Source: Rothia nasimurium (GTDB lineage Bacteria; Actinomycetota; Actinomycetes; Actinomycetales; Micrococcaceae). Taken from it: DNA of 64,000 bases. This document shows positions 27,233-35,968 of the stretch, in pieces (position 1 is the stretch's first letter; every line of letters starts with the position of its first letter). The DNA lies in contig NZ_CAKMSR010000006.1 of the NCBI RefSeq assembly GCF_928381705.1, positions 99,735 to 163,734 of the forward strand, in the 5' to 3' direction. The position numbers and the translations under genes were made by a program. The notes beneath the pieces were generated by a model, which was given only the letters and a program-made list of their open reading frames with translations, was not told where the DNA came from and did no database searches.

Positions 27233-28423
27233 TTGGATTTGAAGGACGCCTTCCAGGCCAGCGCCGAGTCACGCGGCAAGCACCGTCGTAGCCCCATTGT
27301 CGAGCGCTCCGACATGCCACGGGCTAAGCGAATTGTGGTGAAGGTTGGTTCATCATCCCTGACCTCCATTGAAAACTCCCTGGACGAGCTTGCTATCGCC
27401 ACCATCTCAGATGTGCTGGCGAAGAAGAAAAAAGAGCATCCCTCTATCGAGCTGGTTTTCGTATCTTCGGGTGCTATTGCCGCTGGTCTGGCCCCGCTGG
27501 GCTTGTCGCGCCGTCCTAAAGATTTGGCAACCCAGCAGGCGGCTGCGTCCGTGGGCCAGTCCCTGCTGATGAGCCGCTACACCGATATCTTTACCCGCTA
27601 CGGTGTGACCGTCTCCCAGGTGCTGCTGACGGCCGAAGACCTCATGGCCCGGGACCGCTACCAGAACGCCCACCGCCAGCTGGAGCGCCTGCTTGACTTG
27701 GGTGTTATGCCCATCATCAACGAAAACGACGCGGTAGCTACCCGTGAGATCCGCTTCGGTGATAACGACCGTATCGCGGCCCTGGTGGCCCATACCGTCA
27801 AGGCTGACGCTCTGCTGCTGCTCTCTGATGTGGATGCTCTCTATACCCGCCACCCCGACGAAGGCGGCGAGCGCGTGAGCAGCGTGCGCAACGAAGCTGA
27901 CCTGGCTGGCCTGTCCATCGGTTCGGTGGGCGCTGCCGGGGTTGGGTCCGGCGGCATGGTAACCAAGGTGAAGGCTGCCCAGGTGGCAGCGGCCTCCGGC
28001 ATCCCGGCCCTGGTCACCAGCGCGGCTAATGCCCGCGAGGCCTTTGCTGGTAAGGACGTCGGCACCTGGTTCTATGCCACCGGCGAGCGCCGTCCGGTAC
28101 AGACCCTCTGGCTGGAGCACCTGGCTGATATCGAGGGGTCAATTACTGTGGATTCGGGCGCTGCCGCCGCCCTGCGCCGTCGCCGTTCTTTGTTGGCAGC
28201 CGGTGTGCTGGGTGTTCAGGGATCGTTTGAGGGTGGTAGCCCCGTGGCGATTGTTGATGAGGGTGGCGAAGTGCTAGCTCATGCCCTGAGTTCTTATACT
28301 GCCGGTGAGACCGCCCAGATGGTGGGTCTGCACACTGAGCAGATTCAGCGCACCATGGGGGAGACCTACGACGGTACGGTAGCGCACGCCGATAATATTG
28401 CGCTGGTGGGCCCCTCCCAGTAG
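27233..28423 (+). CDS. proB: Glutamate 5-kinase
   Basis: First step of proline synthesis. Amino-acid kinase domain with VVKVGSSSLT near residue 36, FVSSGAIAAG, NENDAV and VGSGGMVTKV, then a C-terminal PUA domain (SITVDSGAAAALRRRRSLLAAGV). I used the TTG at 27233 because AAGGGAG (27218–27224) stands eight bases before it. The ATG at 27314 gives a start closer to the family norm but has no ribosome-binding site. The longer form has a 27-residue basic N-terminal extension. Next gene is proA. Confidence 0.93.
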   Translation: MDLKDAFQASAESRGKHRRSPIVERSDMPRAKRIVVKVGSSSLTSIENSLDELAIATISDVLAKKKKEHPSIELVFVSSGAIAAGLAPLGLSRRPKDLATQQAAASVGQSLLMSRYTDIFTRYGVTVSQVLLTAEDLMARDRYQNAHRQLERLLDLGVMPIINENDAVATREIRFGDNDRIAALVAHTVKADALLLLSDVDALYTRHPDEGGERVSSVRNEADLAGLSIGSVGAAGVGSGGMVTKVKAAQVAAASGIPALVTSAANAREAFAGKDVGTWFYATGERRPVQTLWLEHLADIEGSITVDSGAAAALRRRRSLLAAGVLGVQGSFEGGSPVAIVDEGGEVLAHALSSYTAGETAQMVGLHTEQIQRTMGETYDGTVAHADNIALVGPSQ

Positions 28424-28434
28424 TAATCACCGGC

Positions 28435-28449
28435 CCCAGTAATACTGGG
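28435..28449. other. Hairpin between proB and proA
   Basis: CCCAGT-AAT-ACTGGG directly after the proB stop, without a T-tract. It may be a weak terminator or an RNA stability element. Confidence 0.35.
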
Positions 28450-28517
28450 CCCTTGCGCGGGTGCGCCGGTAGGATAGTTTCAAGGTTGTTCAACCCCCTA
28501 TACGTAAGGAGATGCTC

Positions 28518-29801
28518 ATGGGCGAGCAGGTACACGTGAGTGACGATGTGATGCGGCAGGTCACCGATATGGCGGTGGATGCTCGTATTGCCTCTCGTCG
28601 TTTGGCGAAAGCCGATACTCGCTGGAAGAACCGGGCCCTGCTGGCCGTTGCCGATTCACTCGAAAAGCATTCGGCGGTGATTATCGAGCAGAACGCCCAG
28701 GATCTTGAACGGGAGCGGGAAGCCGGTATGAGCGAGGCCATGCTGGACCGCCTGCGTTTGACCGAGTACCGGGTGGTTGAGCTTGCGGACGCCCTACGCG
28801 AGCTGGTTGCCCTACCCGACCCGGTGGGGGAGCTGGTGCGCGGTTCAACCCTGCCGAACGGCCTGCGGATGCAGCAGGTGCGGGTTCCCCTGGGCGTGGT
28901 GGGCGCTATCTATGAGGCCCGCCCCAACGTGACGGTTGATATCGCTGGCCTAGCTATTAAGGCCGGTAATGCGGTGATGCTGCGCGGCGGCTCAGCTGCT
29001 GCCAAGAGCAACCAGGTGATTGTTCGTATTATCCGTGATGCCCTGCACGCTACCGGCCTGCCGATTGACTCTGTGCAGTCGGTGGACGAGTTTGGCCGTG
29101 AGGGCGCTGCAGCCCTGATGCTGGCCCGCGGGCATATCGATGTGCTGATTCCGCGAGGCGGTCACAGCCTGATTCAGTCGGTGGTAAAGAACGCTAAGGT
29201 GCCGGTGATTGAGACCGGTGAGGGCAACTGCCACATCTTCCTCGACGTCACCGCTGATCCGGCAAAGTCCGCTGAGATTCTGGTCAACGCCAAGACCCAG
29301 CGGCCCGGTACCTGCAATACCGTAGAAACCCTGCTCCTGGCCGAGGGTGCGAAAGCCGCCCCGGGCGTCCTTGCGGCCCTGGCTAAGGCGGGGGTAACCC
29401 TGCATGTGGACGCCGCCACCCGCGCGATTCTGCCCAGCGGCCTTGATGCGGTCGACGCCACCGACGAAGACTGGGCCACTGAGTACGGCTCTCTAGACTT
29501 AGCGGTGAAAACTGTGCCCGATGTGCGCGCCGCTATCGCCCATATCCGTGAATACTCCACCGGCCACTCCGAGGCGATCCTGACCAACGATATTGCCAAC
29601 GCCGAGAAGTTTATTCGCGACGTTGACTCCGCGGCAGTGTACGTGAACGCCTCGACCCGGTTTACGGACGGCGGCCAGCTCGGCCTGGGCGCGGAGGTTG
29701 GTATCTCGACCCAGAAACTGCACGCCCGCGGCCCCATGGGCCTAGAGCAGCTCACCACCACCAAGTGGATCGTGCGCGGCGACTGGCACGCCCGCGACTA
29801 A
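28518..29801 (+). CDS. proA: Glutamate-5-semialdehyde dehydrogenase (gamma-glutamyl phosphate reductase)
   Basis: Second step of proline synthesis, NADPH-dependent. The 427-residue aldehyde-dehydrogenase-fold protein shows VPLGVVGAIYEARPNVTVD, IPRGGHSLI, and the catalytic-Cys region AKTQRPGTCNTVETLL. The ATG at 28518 is six bases after AAGGAG (28506–28511); the ATG at 28512 would abut the Shine-Dalgarno. Linked in order and strand with proB. Confidence 0.95.
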   Translation: MGEQVHVSDDVMRQVTDMAVDARIASRRLAKADTRWKNRALLAVADSLEKHSAVIIEQNAQDLEREREAGMSEAMLDRLRLTEYRVVELADALRELVALPDPVGELVRGSTLPNGLRMQQVRVPLGVVGAIYEARPNVTVDIAGLAIKAGNAVMLRGGSAAAKSNQVIVRIIRDALHATGLPIDSVQSVDEFGREGAAALMLARGHIDVLIPRGGHSLIQSVVKNAKVPVIETGEGNCHIFLDVTADPAKSAEILVNAKTQRPGTCNTVETLLLAEGAKAAPGVLAALAKAGVTLHVDAATRAILPSGLDAVDATDEDWATEYGSLDLAVKTVPDVRAAIAHIREYSTGHSEAILTNDIANAEKFIRDVDSAAVYVNASTRFTDGGQLGLGAEVGISTQKLHARGPMGLEQLTTTKWIVRGDWHARD

Positions 29802-29820
29802 AAGCAGAAAAATCGTACCT

Positions 29821-29864
29821 GCTACCGGGTAAAGTCCCGCTCATAGAGCGCGAAACCCGGTAGC
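29821..29864. other. Hairpin downstream of proA
   Basis: GCTACCGGGT (29821–29830) pairs with ACCCGGTAGC (29855–29864) around an inner CGCTC/GAGCG hairpin (29838–29850). No T-run follows; it may be a weak terminator or part of the leader of the next small gene. Confidence 0.45.
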
Positions 29865-29935
29865 ATGGTAATAAACCCATACTTTGACCGCACTGGCGCG
29901 GCCACACACCGCCCAGCCTCGAAAGGTACACGCAC

Positions 29936-30184
29936 ATGTTTTCATCTGTACTTGCATCAGGCGCCGCCGTACTTGCCTCAGAAGAAGGTAGCCACCAGCT
30001 CGAACTGCTCGGCATACCCACCTACTGGTTCGCCATCATCGGCTTCATCTTCTTTGGCCTGCTCTTCCTGATTACCATCTCATTCTCAGGCCGCGGCGTT
30101 GTACGCCCCGACTACGCAGCAGACCACCTCTCCCACGAAGAGACCGAGGCCCTGCGCGACTACCAGAGCAAGCACAAGCGCTAA
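29936..30184 (+). CDS. Small single-pass membrane protein
   Basis: 82 residues. One hydrophobic segment at about residues 29–50 (YWFAIIGFIFFGLLFLITIS), preceded by a short N-terminal stretch and followed by a charged C-terminal tail ending in basic residues. Small proteins of this shape occur between proA and nadD in related actinobacteria; no function is known to me. AAAGG lies about ten bases before the ATG. Confidence 0.72.
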   Translation: MFSSVLASGAAVLASEEGSHQLELLGIPTYWFAIIGFIFFGLLFLITISFSGRGVVRPDYAADHLSHEETEALRDYQSKHKR

Positions 30185-30200
30185 ACTTTTCTCCACCACA

Positions 30201-30256
30201 CTTCGGCGCGGTGCCCGCACCACCCCGGTAACCGGGGGAGCGGGCCCGCGCCGAAG
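30201..30256. other. Very stable hairpin before nadD
   Basis: CTTCGGCGCGG and GCCCGC (30201–30218) pair with GCGGGC and CCGCGCCGAAG (30240–30256) with one bulged T, and an inner CCCCGGT/ACCGGGG hairpin caps it. No T-run follows. It may separate nadD from the small membrane gene or stabilise the mRNA end. Confidence 0.55.
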
Positions 30257-30285
30257 CCGTACATACAAAAGCGAGCAGGAGACCC

Positions 30286-30981
30286 GTGATTCGTCCCGCC
30301 CATGAAATCCGACGTGAGCTCGGTATCCCCGAACCCGACCCCGCCACCACCCGCGTGGGGGTCATGGGTGGCACCTTCGACCCCATCCACCACGGGCACC
30401 TGGTTGCAGCCAGCGAAGTCGCTGCCGTGCTGAGCCTCGACGAAGTAATTTTCGTGCCCACCGGCAACCCCTGGCAGAAGGCCAACAAACAGGTCACCGC
30501 CCCCGAACACCGCTACCTGATGACGGTGATTGCCACCGCTTCCAACCCCCGCTTCACCGTGAGCCGGGTCGACATCGACCGCCAGGGCCCCACCTTCACC
30601 ATCGACACCCTCACCGACCTGCGCGCCGAGCGCCCCAACGACGAGCTCTTCTTCATCACCGGTGCCGATGCCATGAGCCAAATTACCACCTGGAAAGACG
30701 CCCACAAGATGTGGGACCTCGCCACCTTCGTAGCGGTCACCCGCCCCGGCCACGAACTAACCGTGCCCGAAGAAGCGCAGGGGCGCGTCCGCGTCATCGA
30801 AATCCCAGCAATGGCTATCTCATCAACCGATATCCGCGACCGGGCCCGCAACGAGCTGCCCGTCTGGTACCTCGTACCGGACGGGGTGGTGCAATACATC
30901 CACAAGTACCATCTCTACACCGGTAACTCGGCCAGCGCCCAGGGCAGCGGGTATGTAGCTGGCCTGCCCCGGCTGAAATAA
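30286..30981 (+). CDS. nadD: Nicotinate-nucleotide adenylyltransferase
   Basis: Makes deamido-NAD from nicotinate mononucleotide and ATP. The nucleotidyltransferase motifs [12 protein letters not shown] (near residue 28, the HxGH motif) and ISSTDIRDR (near residue 182) are present. 231 residues, slightly longer than the usual ~200 because of an N-terminal extension. GTG start at 30286, five bases after GGAGA. Same order nadD–(hypothetical)–rsfS as in relatives. Confidence 0.94.
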   Translation: MIRPAHEIRRELGIPEPDPATTRVGVMGGTFDPIHHGHLVAASEVAAVLSLDEVIFVPTGNPWQKANKQVTAPEHRYLMTVIATASNPRFTVSRVDIDRQGPTFTIDTLTDLRAERPNDELFFITGADAMSQITTWKDAHKMWDLATFVAVTRPGHELTVPEEAQGRVRVIEIPAMAISSTDIRDRARNELPVWYLVPDGVVQYIHKYHLYTGNSASAQGSGYVAGLPRLK

Positions 30982-31073
30982 AACCAAAGACCACCTCAGC
31001 TAAGAACCTTCACCACCTGTCTGGCTTGGTAGCATTAACCACAAGAACCAGGCATCCCACTCAAGGAAACACT

Positions 31074-32285
31074 GTGAGCACACGACCCGATCAGGCCGCG
31101 GACGGCCAGAACGACGAGACACCCGCCTACCTAACCGAAAGCTACACAACTGAGGACGGGCTAGAAATCCCGCCCCCGACCCGCCCCATGGGCCCGCGCC
31201 GTCTGACCCGCTACTACGAAGAGGTCGCTGAATACCTGCGCGCCCTGCAGCGGGGGGATGAAGAGCTGCCCGAGGTGCCCATGTTTATGGGGGCCATCGA
31301 GGGTGTAGAGGTAGAGCAGGACGCCGCCCGCTCCCTGGTTGACCTGTCGCAGATGGGCAGCATCAGCACCGGTGAGGGTGAGAAACTCGACGTAGATTTC
31401 GATAACACCCGCGCCACCGTGGTTGAAGACCCCCTGGCCCACATTGACCAGCAGGTTCTCGGCGCCGACTACTCCGAGCAGGCTGAAGCTACCGAGCAGG
31501 TAGACTTCGCCGCTGCCGCCGGCGAAATCACCGGTGAAAGTGACTTCGTGAGCGTCGATGAGCTGCAGGTAGAAGAGGCCGAGGCTACTGAAGAAGCGGG
31601 TGACGCGGCAGCGGATGATAGCCATGAGGCAGAAGAGCCTGAGGCCGAGGAACCCGTCGTCACCACAAACCCTGAGGCAATTGCCGCTATCGTCGCTCGC
31701 GCCCAGGCCAAGGACGATGAATATAGGGCGACCCATCCCGAAGAAGAAGCCGAAGCGGAGCTAGCCGAAGACACCCAGGGTGGGCCCGTCACCGAACTCT
31801 TCACCGCTGGCCAGCACACCCCGGACCTGCCCGCCCCCGTCCGCGCGGTTGATGCCCAGGGCCTTGACCTTACCGAAATCGACAGCGCCGATGTGACTGA
31901 CCCAGCCGCCAGTACCCTAGCCAGTGACAGCACCGGTGCGGTAGACTCTGATAGTTCTGAAGAAACTGCCGAGGCCCCCGAAGGGTACACCTACGAGCCG
32001 CAGGCAGAAGAGGACGAAGAGACCACCGAGTCTGCACCTGAGACCCCGGCGGCGGCTCCCGGCCCCGACCAGGAAGAAGACGCTCAGCGCTTTAACTTCG
32101 CAGGCACCGTCAAACAGACGGACGAAGCCCCCTCCGGCGACCTTGCCGAAGTGGAACAAGAAGCAGCAGCAACCTACAGCCCAGAAACATCAGAGGGGCG
32201 ATCCACCGGCGCAATCGTAGCCGTCGTGGGCCTCCTGCTTCTCGTGCTTGTACTGGCCACCGTGTGGTTCCTTTTCTTCAGTTAA
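31074..32285 (+). CDS. Acidic protein with C-terminal membrane anchor
   Basis: 403 residues, not recognised as a named family. Residues ~25–70 are a conserved-looking basic/polar segment (PTRPMGPRRLTRYYEEVAEY), then a long, strongly acidic Glu/Ala/Asp-rich low-complexity region, and a single hydrophobic C-terminal segment (~380–402, GAIVAVVGLLLLVLVLATVW) ending at the stop. That makes a tail-anchored, cytosol-facing topology likely. The start is the GTG at 31074 after AAGGA; the longer frame from TTG 31026 has no such site. It lies between nadD and rsfS, hinting at expression with them. Confidence 0.75.
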   Translation: MSTRPDQAADGQNDETPAYLTESYTTEDGLEIPPPTRPMGPRRLTRYYEEVAEYLRALQRGDEELPEVPMFMGAIEGVEVEQDAARSLVDLSQMGSISTGEGEKLDVDFDNTRATVVEDPLAHIDQQVLGADYSEQAEATEQVDFAAAAGEITGESDFVSVDELQVEEAEATEEAGDAAADDSHEAEEPEAEEPVVTTNPEAIAAIVARAQAKDDEYRATHPEEEAEAELAEDTQGGPVTELFTAGQHTPDLPAPVRAVDAQGLDLTEIDSADVTDPAASTLASDSTGAVDSDSSEETAEAPEGYTYEPQAEEDEETTESAPETPAAAPGPDQEEDAQRFNFAGTVKQTDEAPSGDLAEVEQEAAATYSPETSEGRSTGAIVAVVGLLLLVLVLATVWFLFFS

Positions 32286-32344
32286 AGATTTAGTTGAATG
32301 AGACCCCAAAAGGTTTGGGGAATGATTTGCTCGGAAAGGGCGAA

Positions 32345-32797
32345 ATGACTGCAGCTGCAGAGTCTATTGAAGCGTTGAAGGTAGCCGCACGCGCGGCCGA
32401 CGACATGCAGGGAACCAACCTGCTGGCCGTCGACGCTTCTGACATTATGGGTTTGATTGACGGCTTCCTGGTCGTCTCAGCCCACAACGAACGCCTGGTC
32501 AATGCGATTGTTGACGAGGTTGAAGATAAGCTTCGTGAAGAACTGGGCCTCAAGCCCCTGCGCCGCGAAGGCCGCGCAGAAGGCCGCTGGGTACTCCTGG
32601 ACTTCGGCGACATCGTAGTGCACGTACAGCACGAAGAAGACCGCGCCTTCTACGCCCTCGACCGCCTCTGGGGCGACGCCCCCCGCATCGACCTGGGCCT
32701 AGACAGCGAAGCCGGTGACGTCGACACCGAAGGCGCCGAAGCTGACTTCGAGATCATCACTCCCGAAGCGGACCTGATGAACCAGCGCGAAGACTAG
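32345..32797 (+). CDS. rsfS: Ribosomal silencing factor RsfS
   Basis: Binds L14 on the 50S subunit and blocks subunit joining when nutrients are short. The 150-residue protein carries MQGTNLLAVDASDIMGLIDG, LRREGRAEGRWVLLDFGDIV and VQHEEDRAFYALDRLWGDAP, as in the RsfS/Iojap family, with an acidic C-terminal extension. The start is the ATG at 32345 after GGAAAGG. A CCCCAAA/TTTGGGG hairpin (32304–32320) lies just upstream. Confidence 0.93.
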   Translation: MTAAAESIEALKVAARAADDMQGTNLLAVDASDIMGLIDGFLVVSAHNERLVNAIVDEVEDKLREELGLKPLRREGRAEGRWVLLDFGDIVVHVQHEEDRAFYALDRLWGDAPRIDLGLDSEAGDVDTEGAEADFEIITPEADLMNQRED

Positions 32798-32820
32798 AAG
32801 CTTAGCGTAAGAGGGGTTGC

Positions 32821-33002
32821 GCAGGCTCGTGCTGGATGGAGCCCAGCAGATTCCGAGCGCGCGAGGAAAATAATCTGCGGGCGGAATAGGCGCAAGCCTG
32901 ACCCTCACGCCCCGCCTAACGGCGGATTCCGTTCGCTCTTGTGTGCTCGCGCGCTCGCACCCGCTCACTTCATCCGAGCCAGCAGCTTCGCTGCGAGCCT
33001 GC
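32821..33002. repeat. Dispersed inverted repeat downstream of rsfS (copy 2)
   Basis: Outer arms GCAGGCTCG (32821–32829) and CGAGCCTGC (32994–33002) are inverse. Bases 32974–33001 are the exact reverse complement of 24303–24330 downstream of rne. The centre contains many GAGCG/CGCTC words. The remaining gap to the tRNA genes shows no gene. Confidence 0.7.
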
Positions 33003-33184
33003 TCCACCCAACTTCCCTGCGTTAGGGGAGTAGGGTGGGGCGTCCTTTTGTGGACATGGGTTGAACAGCCCATGAATATTGTGTGATGTAGTTCATAAGT
33101 TCCGGTGGGTTCTCGATTTGCATGAGCCCTTGTGGGTGCCATAAGATAGAACAGTCGCCGCGAGAGCGGAGAATAAATGAATAA

Positions 33185-33257
33185 GGGGCTATGGCGCAGT
33201 TGGTAGCGCGTCTGCATGGCATGCAGAAGGTCAGGGGTTCGAATCCCCTTAGCTCCA
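33185..33257 (+). tRNA. tRNA-Ala (anticodon GGC), copy 1
   Basis: The cloverleaf is complete: acceptor GGGGCTA/TAGCTCC, D arm GCGC AGTTGGTA GCGC, anticodon stem TCTGC/GCAGA with loop ATGGCAT (anticodon GGC), and T arm AGGGGTTCGAATCCCCT. The G3·U70 pair, the main alanine identity element, is present. No CCA is encoded. Confidence 0.95.
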
Positions 33258-33258
33258 C

Positions 33259-33331
33259 GGGGGTATGGCGCAGTTGGTAGCGCGTCTGCATGGCATGCAG
33301 AAGGTCAGGGGTTCGAATCCCCTTACCTCCA
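33259..33331 (+). tRNA. tRNA-Ala (anticodon GGC), copy 2
   Basis: Begins one base after copy 1 and is identical to it except for the fifth acceptor pair: GGGGGTA/TACCTCC here against GGGGCTA/TAGCTCC, a compensated C-G to G-C change. G3·U70 is kept. Unlike copy 1, it is followed by an encoded CCA (33332–33334). Confidence 0.95.
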
Positions 33332-33339
33332 CCATCAAG

Positions 33340-33374
33340 ACCGTTCCTGTGAAAGTTTCACAGGGGCGGTTTTT
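33340..33374 (+). terminator. Terminator after the tRNA-Ala pair
   Basis: ACCGTTCCTGTGAAA (33340–33354) pairs with TTTCACAGGGGCGGT (33356–33370), with two G-T pairs, followed by TTTTT with the stem end. Confidence 0.88.
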
Positions 33375-33533
33375 CTTTGTCTAAGATGCTCCTCGTCTGA
33401 AGCTACAAAATGCTAGACCGGGCAGAGTTTTGGATTTTGTGCCGTGTAAGTGTCGCGGGTATAAATACCGGCACATTGAGACGTTCTTTAGTTTATTATT
33501 CTCTTACTCGGTAGATTCTGAAAGGTGATGGGA

Positions 33534-34010
33534 ATGGTAAGTTCTGGGTCTTGGACTATAGACGCTCACACTTTAATGCCTCGTATTATCAATCACGAGG
33601 AATTTCAGGCTGAATTCAAAGAAGACCCTTACTTCGAGGCTATTGAATTGATGTGGTCTGGCAACGCTGAGAAGGCAATGATCCTGTTGAAGCCAGAAAC
33701 GTCATTTCGAGCTCGCACTCTTCAGGCTGAGGCTCTTGCCCGATTAGGTGATTTTGAGGTTTCTTTTCAGGCTTATCGTAACTTGGTAGATGAATTTTCT
33801 GGAACCAGCCGAGAAGCTACTATTCGCCAGCACTTTGGGAAAGCTCTCTTTCTAGCACAAAAGATTAACGATGCACTGAAGCAATTTGAACTGGCGTACA
33901 AGCTACGTCAGGCGTTCGGCGCCGATGCCAGTCTTATTGAATCATCTGTGATGGCGATAAAACGATGCCAGGAGATGTTAGGTATGGAGGTTCATACTAA
34001 CCGGATGTAG
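33534..34010 (+). CDS. TPR-like small protein
   Basis: 158 residues, rich in helix with tetratricopeptide-like spacing (YFEAIELMWSGNAEKAMILL, LQAEALARLGDFEVSFQAYR, HFGKALFLAQKINDALKQF, then a final helix pair). Such repeats usually bind other proteins. AAAGG (33521–33525) favours the ATG at 33534 over the GTG at 33525. Base composition is clearly more AT-rich than the core block to its left, which suggests acquired DNA beside the tRNA genes. No partner is evident. Confidence 0.7.
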   Translation: MVSSGSWTIDAHTLMPRIINHEEFQAEFKEDPYFEAIELMWSGNAEKAMILLKPETSFRARTLQAEALARLGDFEVSFQAYRNLVDEFSGTSREATIRQHFGKALFLAQKINDALKQFELAYKLRQAFGADASLIESSVMAIKRCQEMLGMEVHTNRM

Positions 34011-34049
34011 ATAGCTTGAACTGAGCTAAGGCAGAGCTAAATAGTCAGT

Positions 34050-34240
34050 TCAATATTTACGTACAGCGACCAAGAGCTTCAGACCTTCCCATAATTCATA
34101 TTTACCAGGTTCATAAAACTCGTCAGCAGGAGTGGGTATCATTGAGCACATGCTGGCAGCAGCCGGGTCACAGACGAAGTGGATGACAGTAGCCTCATCA
34201 TCCTCACGCTGTTTCCCGGGTGGTATGGTGCGGTTTATTG
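34050..34240 (-). pseudogene. Remnant of a protein-coding gene, start lost
   Basis: On the minus strand an open frame of about 60 codons reads TIPPGKQREDDEATVIHF, CSMIPTPADEFYEPG and YELWEGLKLLVAVRKY before a TGA at 34050–34052. The composition is protein-like, but no ATG, GTG or TTG stands at its start and stops lie upstream. I read it as the C-terminal remnant of an unrecognised gene. The rest of 34011–34268 holds nothing else I can see. Confidence 0.4.
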
Positions 34241-34268
34241 TTAGTTATGGACCATAAGGATAGGTGAT

Positions 34269-35063
34269 ATGGGATCTCACGAAGAGCGTATTAACGCCTA
34301 CTACTCTGAAGGAAACGAAGCGACTCGATTGACCGAATAATCGGTTGGCGGAGTACTTGAACTGCGGGCCGCGCGACGCTCTTTTTCCCTCATCAAACCT
34401 GCCTCCCGTGTGCTTGATATCGGGGGTGCCACTGGAATACATGCATCGTGGTTGGCCGAACAAGGACATGACGTGACGCTCATTGATCCAGTTGCATCAC
34501 ACATTGAGATACCCCAAAGTTATGGTACTTTCATAGCCTTAGTTGGGGATGTCCGCGAACTGCCTTTCGATACGGAAATATTCGATGCAGTAATTATGTT
34601 TGGCCCTTTATACCACTTGGCTGATTCCCGTAACAGATTACTTGCTCTATCTGAAGCCAAGCGTGTGCTTAGACCTGGTAGCCTAATCTTTACTGCGGCA
34701 TTATCTCGACTTTCTGCTTTTTCCAATAGAGTTCTAGAATCGGGCGGGCAATCAATAACACCCGGCGATGTAGAGATACTTCGCACCGGAGAATGGGGCA
34801 ACCATGGGCCAGGTTTCCCAGGTGGCCATTTTCATACAGCGCCGGAGCTTCGCCGCGGATTAGAGGATTCAGGTTTTTCGAAAATCAGTATTCGTCCTCT
34901 CGACTTTCCGTCTTTAGTCTTTGAAACGCTGAAACCGCGTCAAGAACTGATTGAACCTGCAGACTCTCTTCTTCAGAACCTTGAGGAGATACTGACAGGT
35001 CTACCCATAGCTGAACCTCTCGCGAACCTAAGCTCCCACATGGTGGGGATAGGGCAGAAGTAG
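34269..35063 (+). pseudogene. SAM-dependent class I methyltransferase interrupted by a stop codon
   Basis: The reading frame starts at ATG 34269 (MGSHEERINAYYSEGNEATR) with AGGTG upstream, meets TAA at 34338–34340 (codon 24), and continues in the same frame to 35063. After the stop come LIKPASRVLDIGGATGIHA (SAM motif I), DVTLIDP, and FDAVIMFGPLYHL with a C-terminal ending in MVGIGQK. Relatives continue without a break at the stop position. So this is most likely a recent nonsense mutation; a shorter protein from ATG 34410 would lack the N-terminal helices and begin inside motif I. Confidence 0.78.
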
Positions 35064-35178
35064 GGAGAATCTGTTTGGAACTGAGCGAAACACCTACTGA
35101 CGGTGTCGTAAGAATAAGCTTGTATATGAAACCACCATGGTATTGTCCAGATCTGGCTACAAATATCGGGAAGAGCCG

Positions 35179-35967
35179 CTAAAGAGAATAAAGCCGCCTC
35201 TGATTCTCTCGTAGAACCGGGGCAAAGTCCTCACCGCGCTCAGCCGAAATGCGCTCGACAAGGCGGCGCAGGCGTCCGCCCACTTCCTGCGCAAAAAGCT
35301 GGACGTCAAGCGAGTCGGTGGGCTGCTCTGGTAAGTCCGTCTCCAAAAGCAGGCGGTCTGCGGGCACCTGGCGGACGTAGGCCCGTCCGCGCTTGCTCTC
35401 AACCATCTGCGGATGAACCGAAATGCACCCACCTAACCGCACCAGCCGAGTCAACTCGTCGCTCGTTCCCCCAAACCGGTGAACCACCGGGACAAGAGGG
35501 GAACCGGGCACATCAAGCTCCTCAAAAAGATCAAGCATCACCGTTGTTGCGCGGACGGCGTGCACAGACAGCACATAGGGCTTCTCAGCCGGTTGCCCGG
35601 CAGTAGCCTCACGCACCGCACTCAGAAGACGGCCCAGTGCCCCTAGCTGCAGGTCTGCGGGGGAAGTCTCCAGGCGGCGGGGCAGAAAATCTAAACCAAT
35701 CTCACCAATCAACCGGGTACTCGTCACCTCAGCCTCAAAAATCTCAAGCTCAGCCTCAACCTGGGCAGGCGAGGCCACCTGCCAGGGGTGAAAACCAAGA
35801 GATAGCAGGGGAGCAGCCGGGGGAGTAGTTTCCCGAAGTTGCCGGTAGGCTGAGGGTTTCAGGGTCTGGGCAACCACCTGGACGCCCTGGGCCCGCAGCG
35901 CCTCGTCAAACGCTGGACGAAGCGCCGGGGCCAGGAAGTCATAGTGAAAATGGGTATCAAGCAGCAT
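35179..35967 (-). CDS. TatD-family metal-dependent hydrolase
   Basis: 262 residues with TIM-barrel metal-ligand motifs: DTHFHYD at the N-terminus (HxH), GEIGLDF, HRFGGT and ETDLPEQ. TatD proteins are 3'–5' exonucleases or DNases; this one has a rather divergent middle part, so the substrate is open. The start is the ATG at 35967, one base after the tcdA stop, so both genes form an operon; a longer in-frame start would overlap tcdA. Confidence 0.85.
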   Translation of the reverse strand: MLLDTHFHYDFLAPALRPAFDEALRAQGVQVVAQTLKPSAYRQLRETTPPAAPLLSLGFHPWQVASPAQVEAELEIFEAEVTSTRLIGEIGLDFLPRRLETSPADLQLGALGRLLSAVREATAGQPAEKPYVLSVHAVRATTVMLDLFEELDVPGSPLVPVVHRFGGTSDELTRLVRLGGCISVHPQMVESKRGRAYVRQVPADRLLLETDLPEQPTDSLDVQLFAQEVGGRLRRLVERISAERGEDFAPVLRENQRRLYSL

Positions 35968-35968
35968 G

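Noticed and set aside
34338..34340. Recoding of the TAA in the methyltransferase gene
   Set aside because: TAA is not used for selenocysteine or pyrrolysine, and no recoding signal is visible; mutation is simpler.
33259..35160. Integrative element in tRNA-Ala
   Set aside because: No integrase was found, and I saw no second copy of the tRNA 3' end further downstream in the window.
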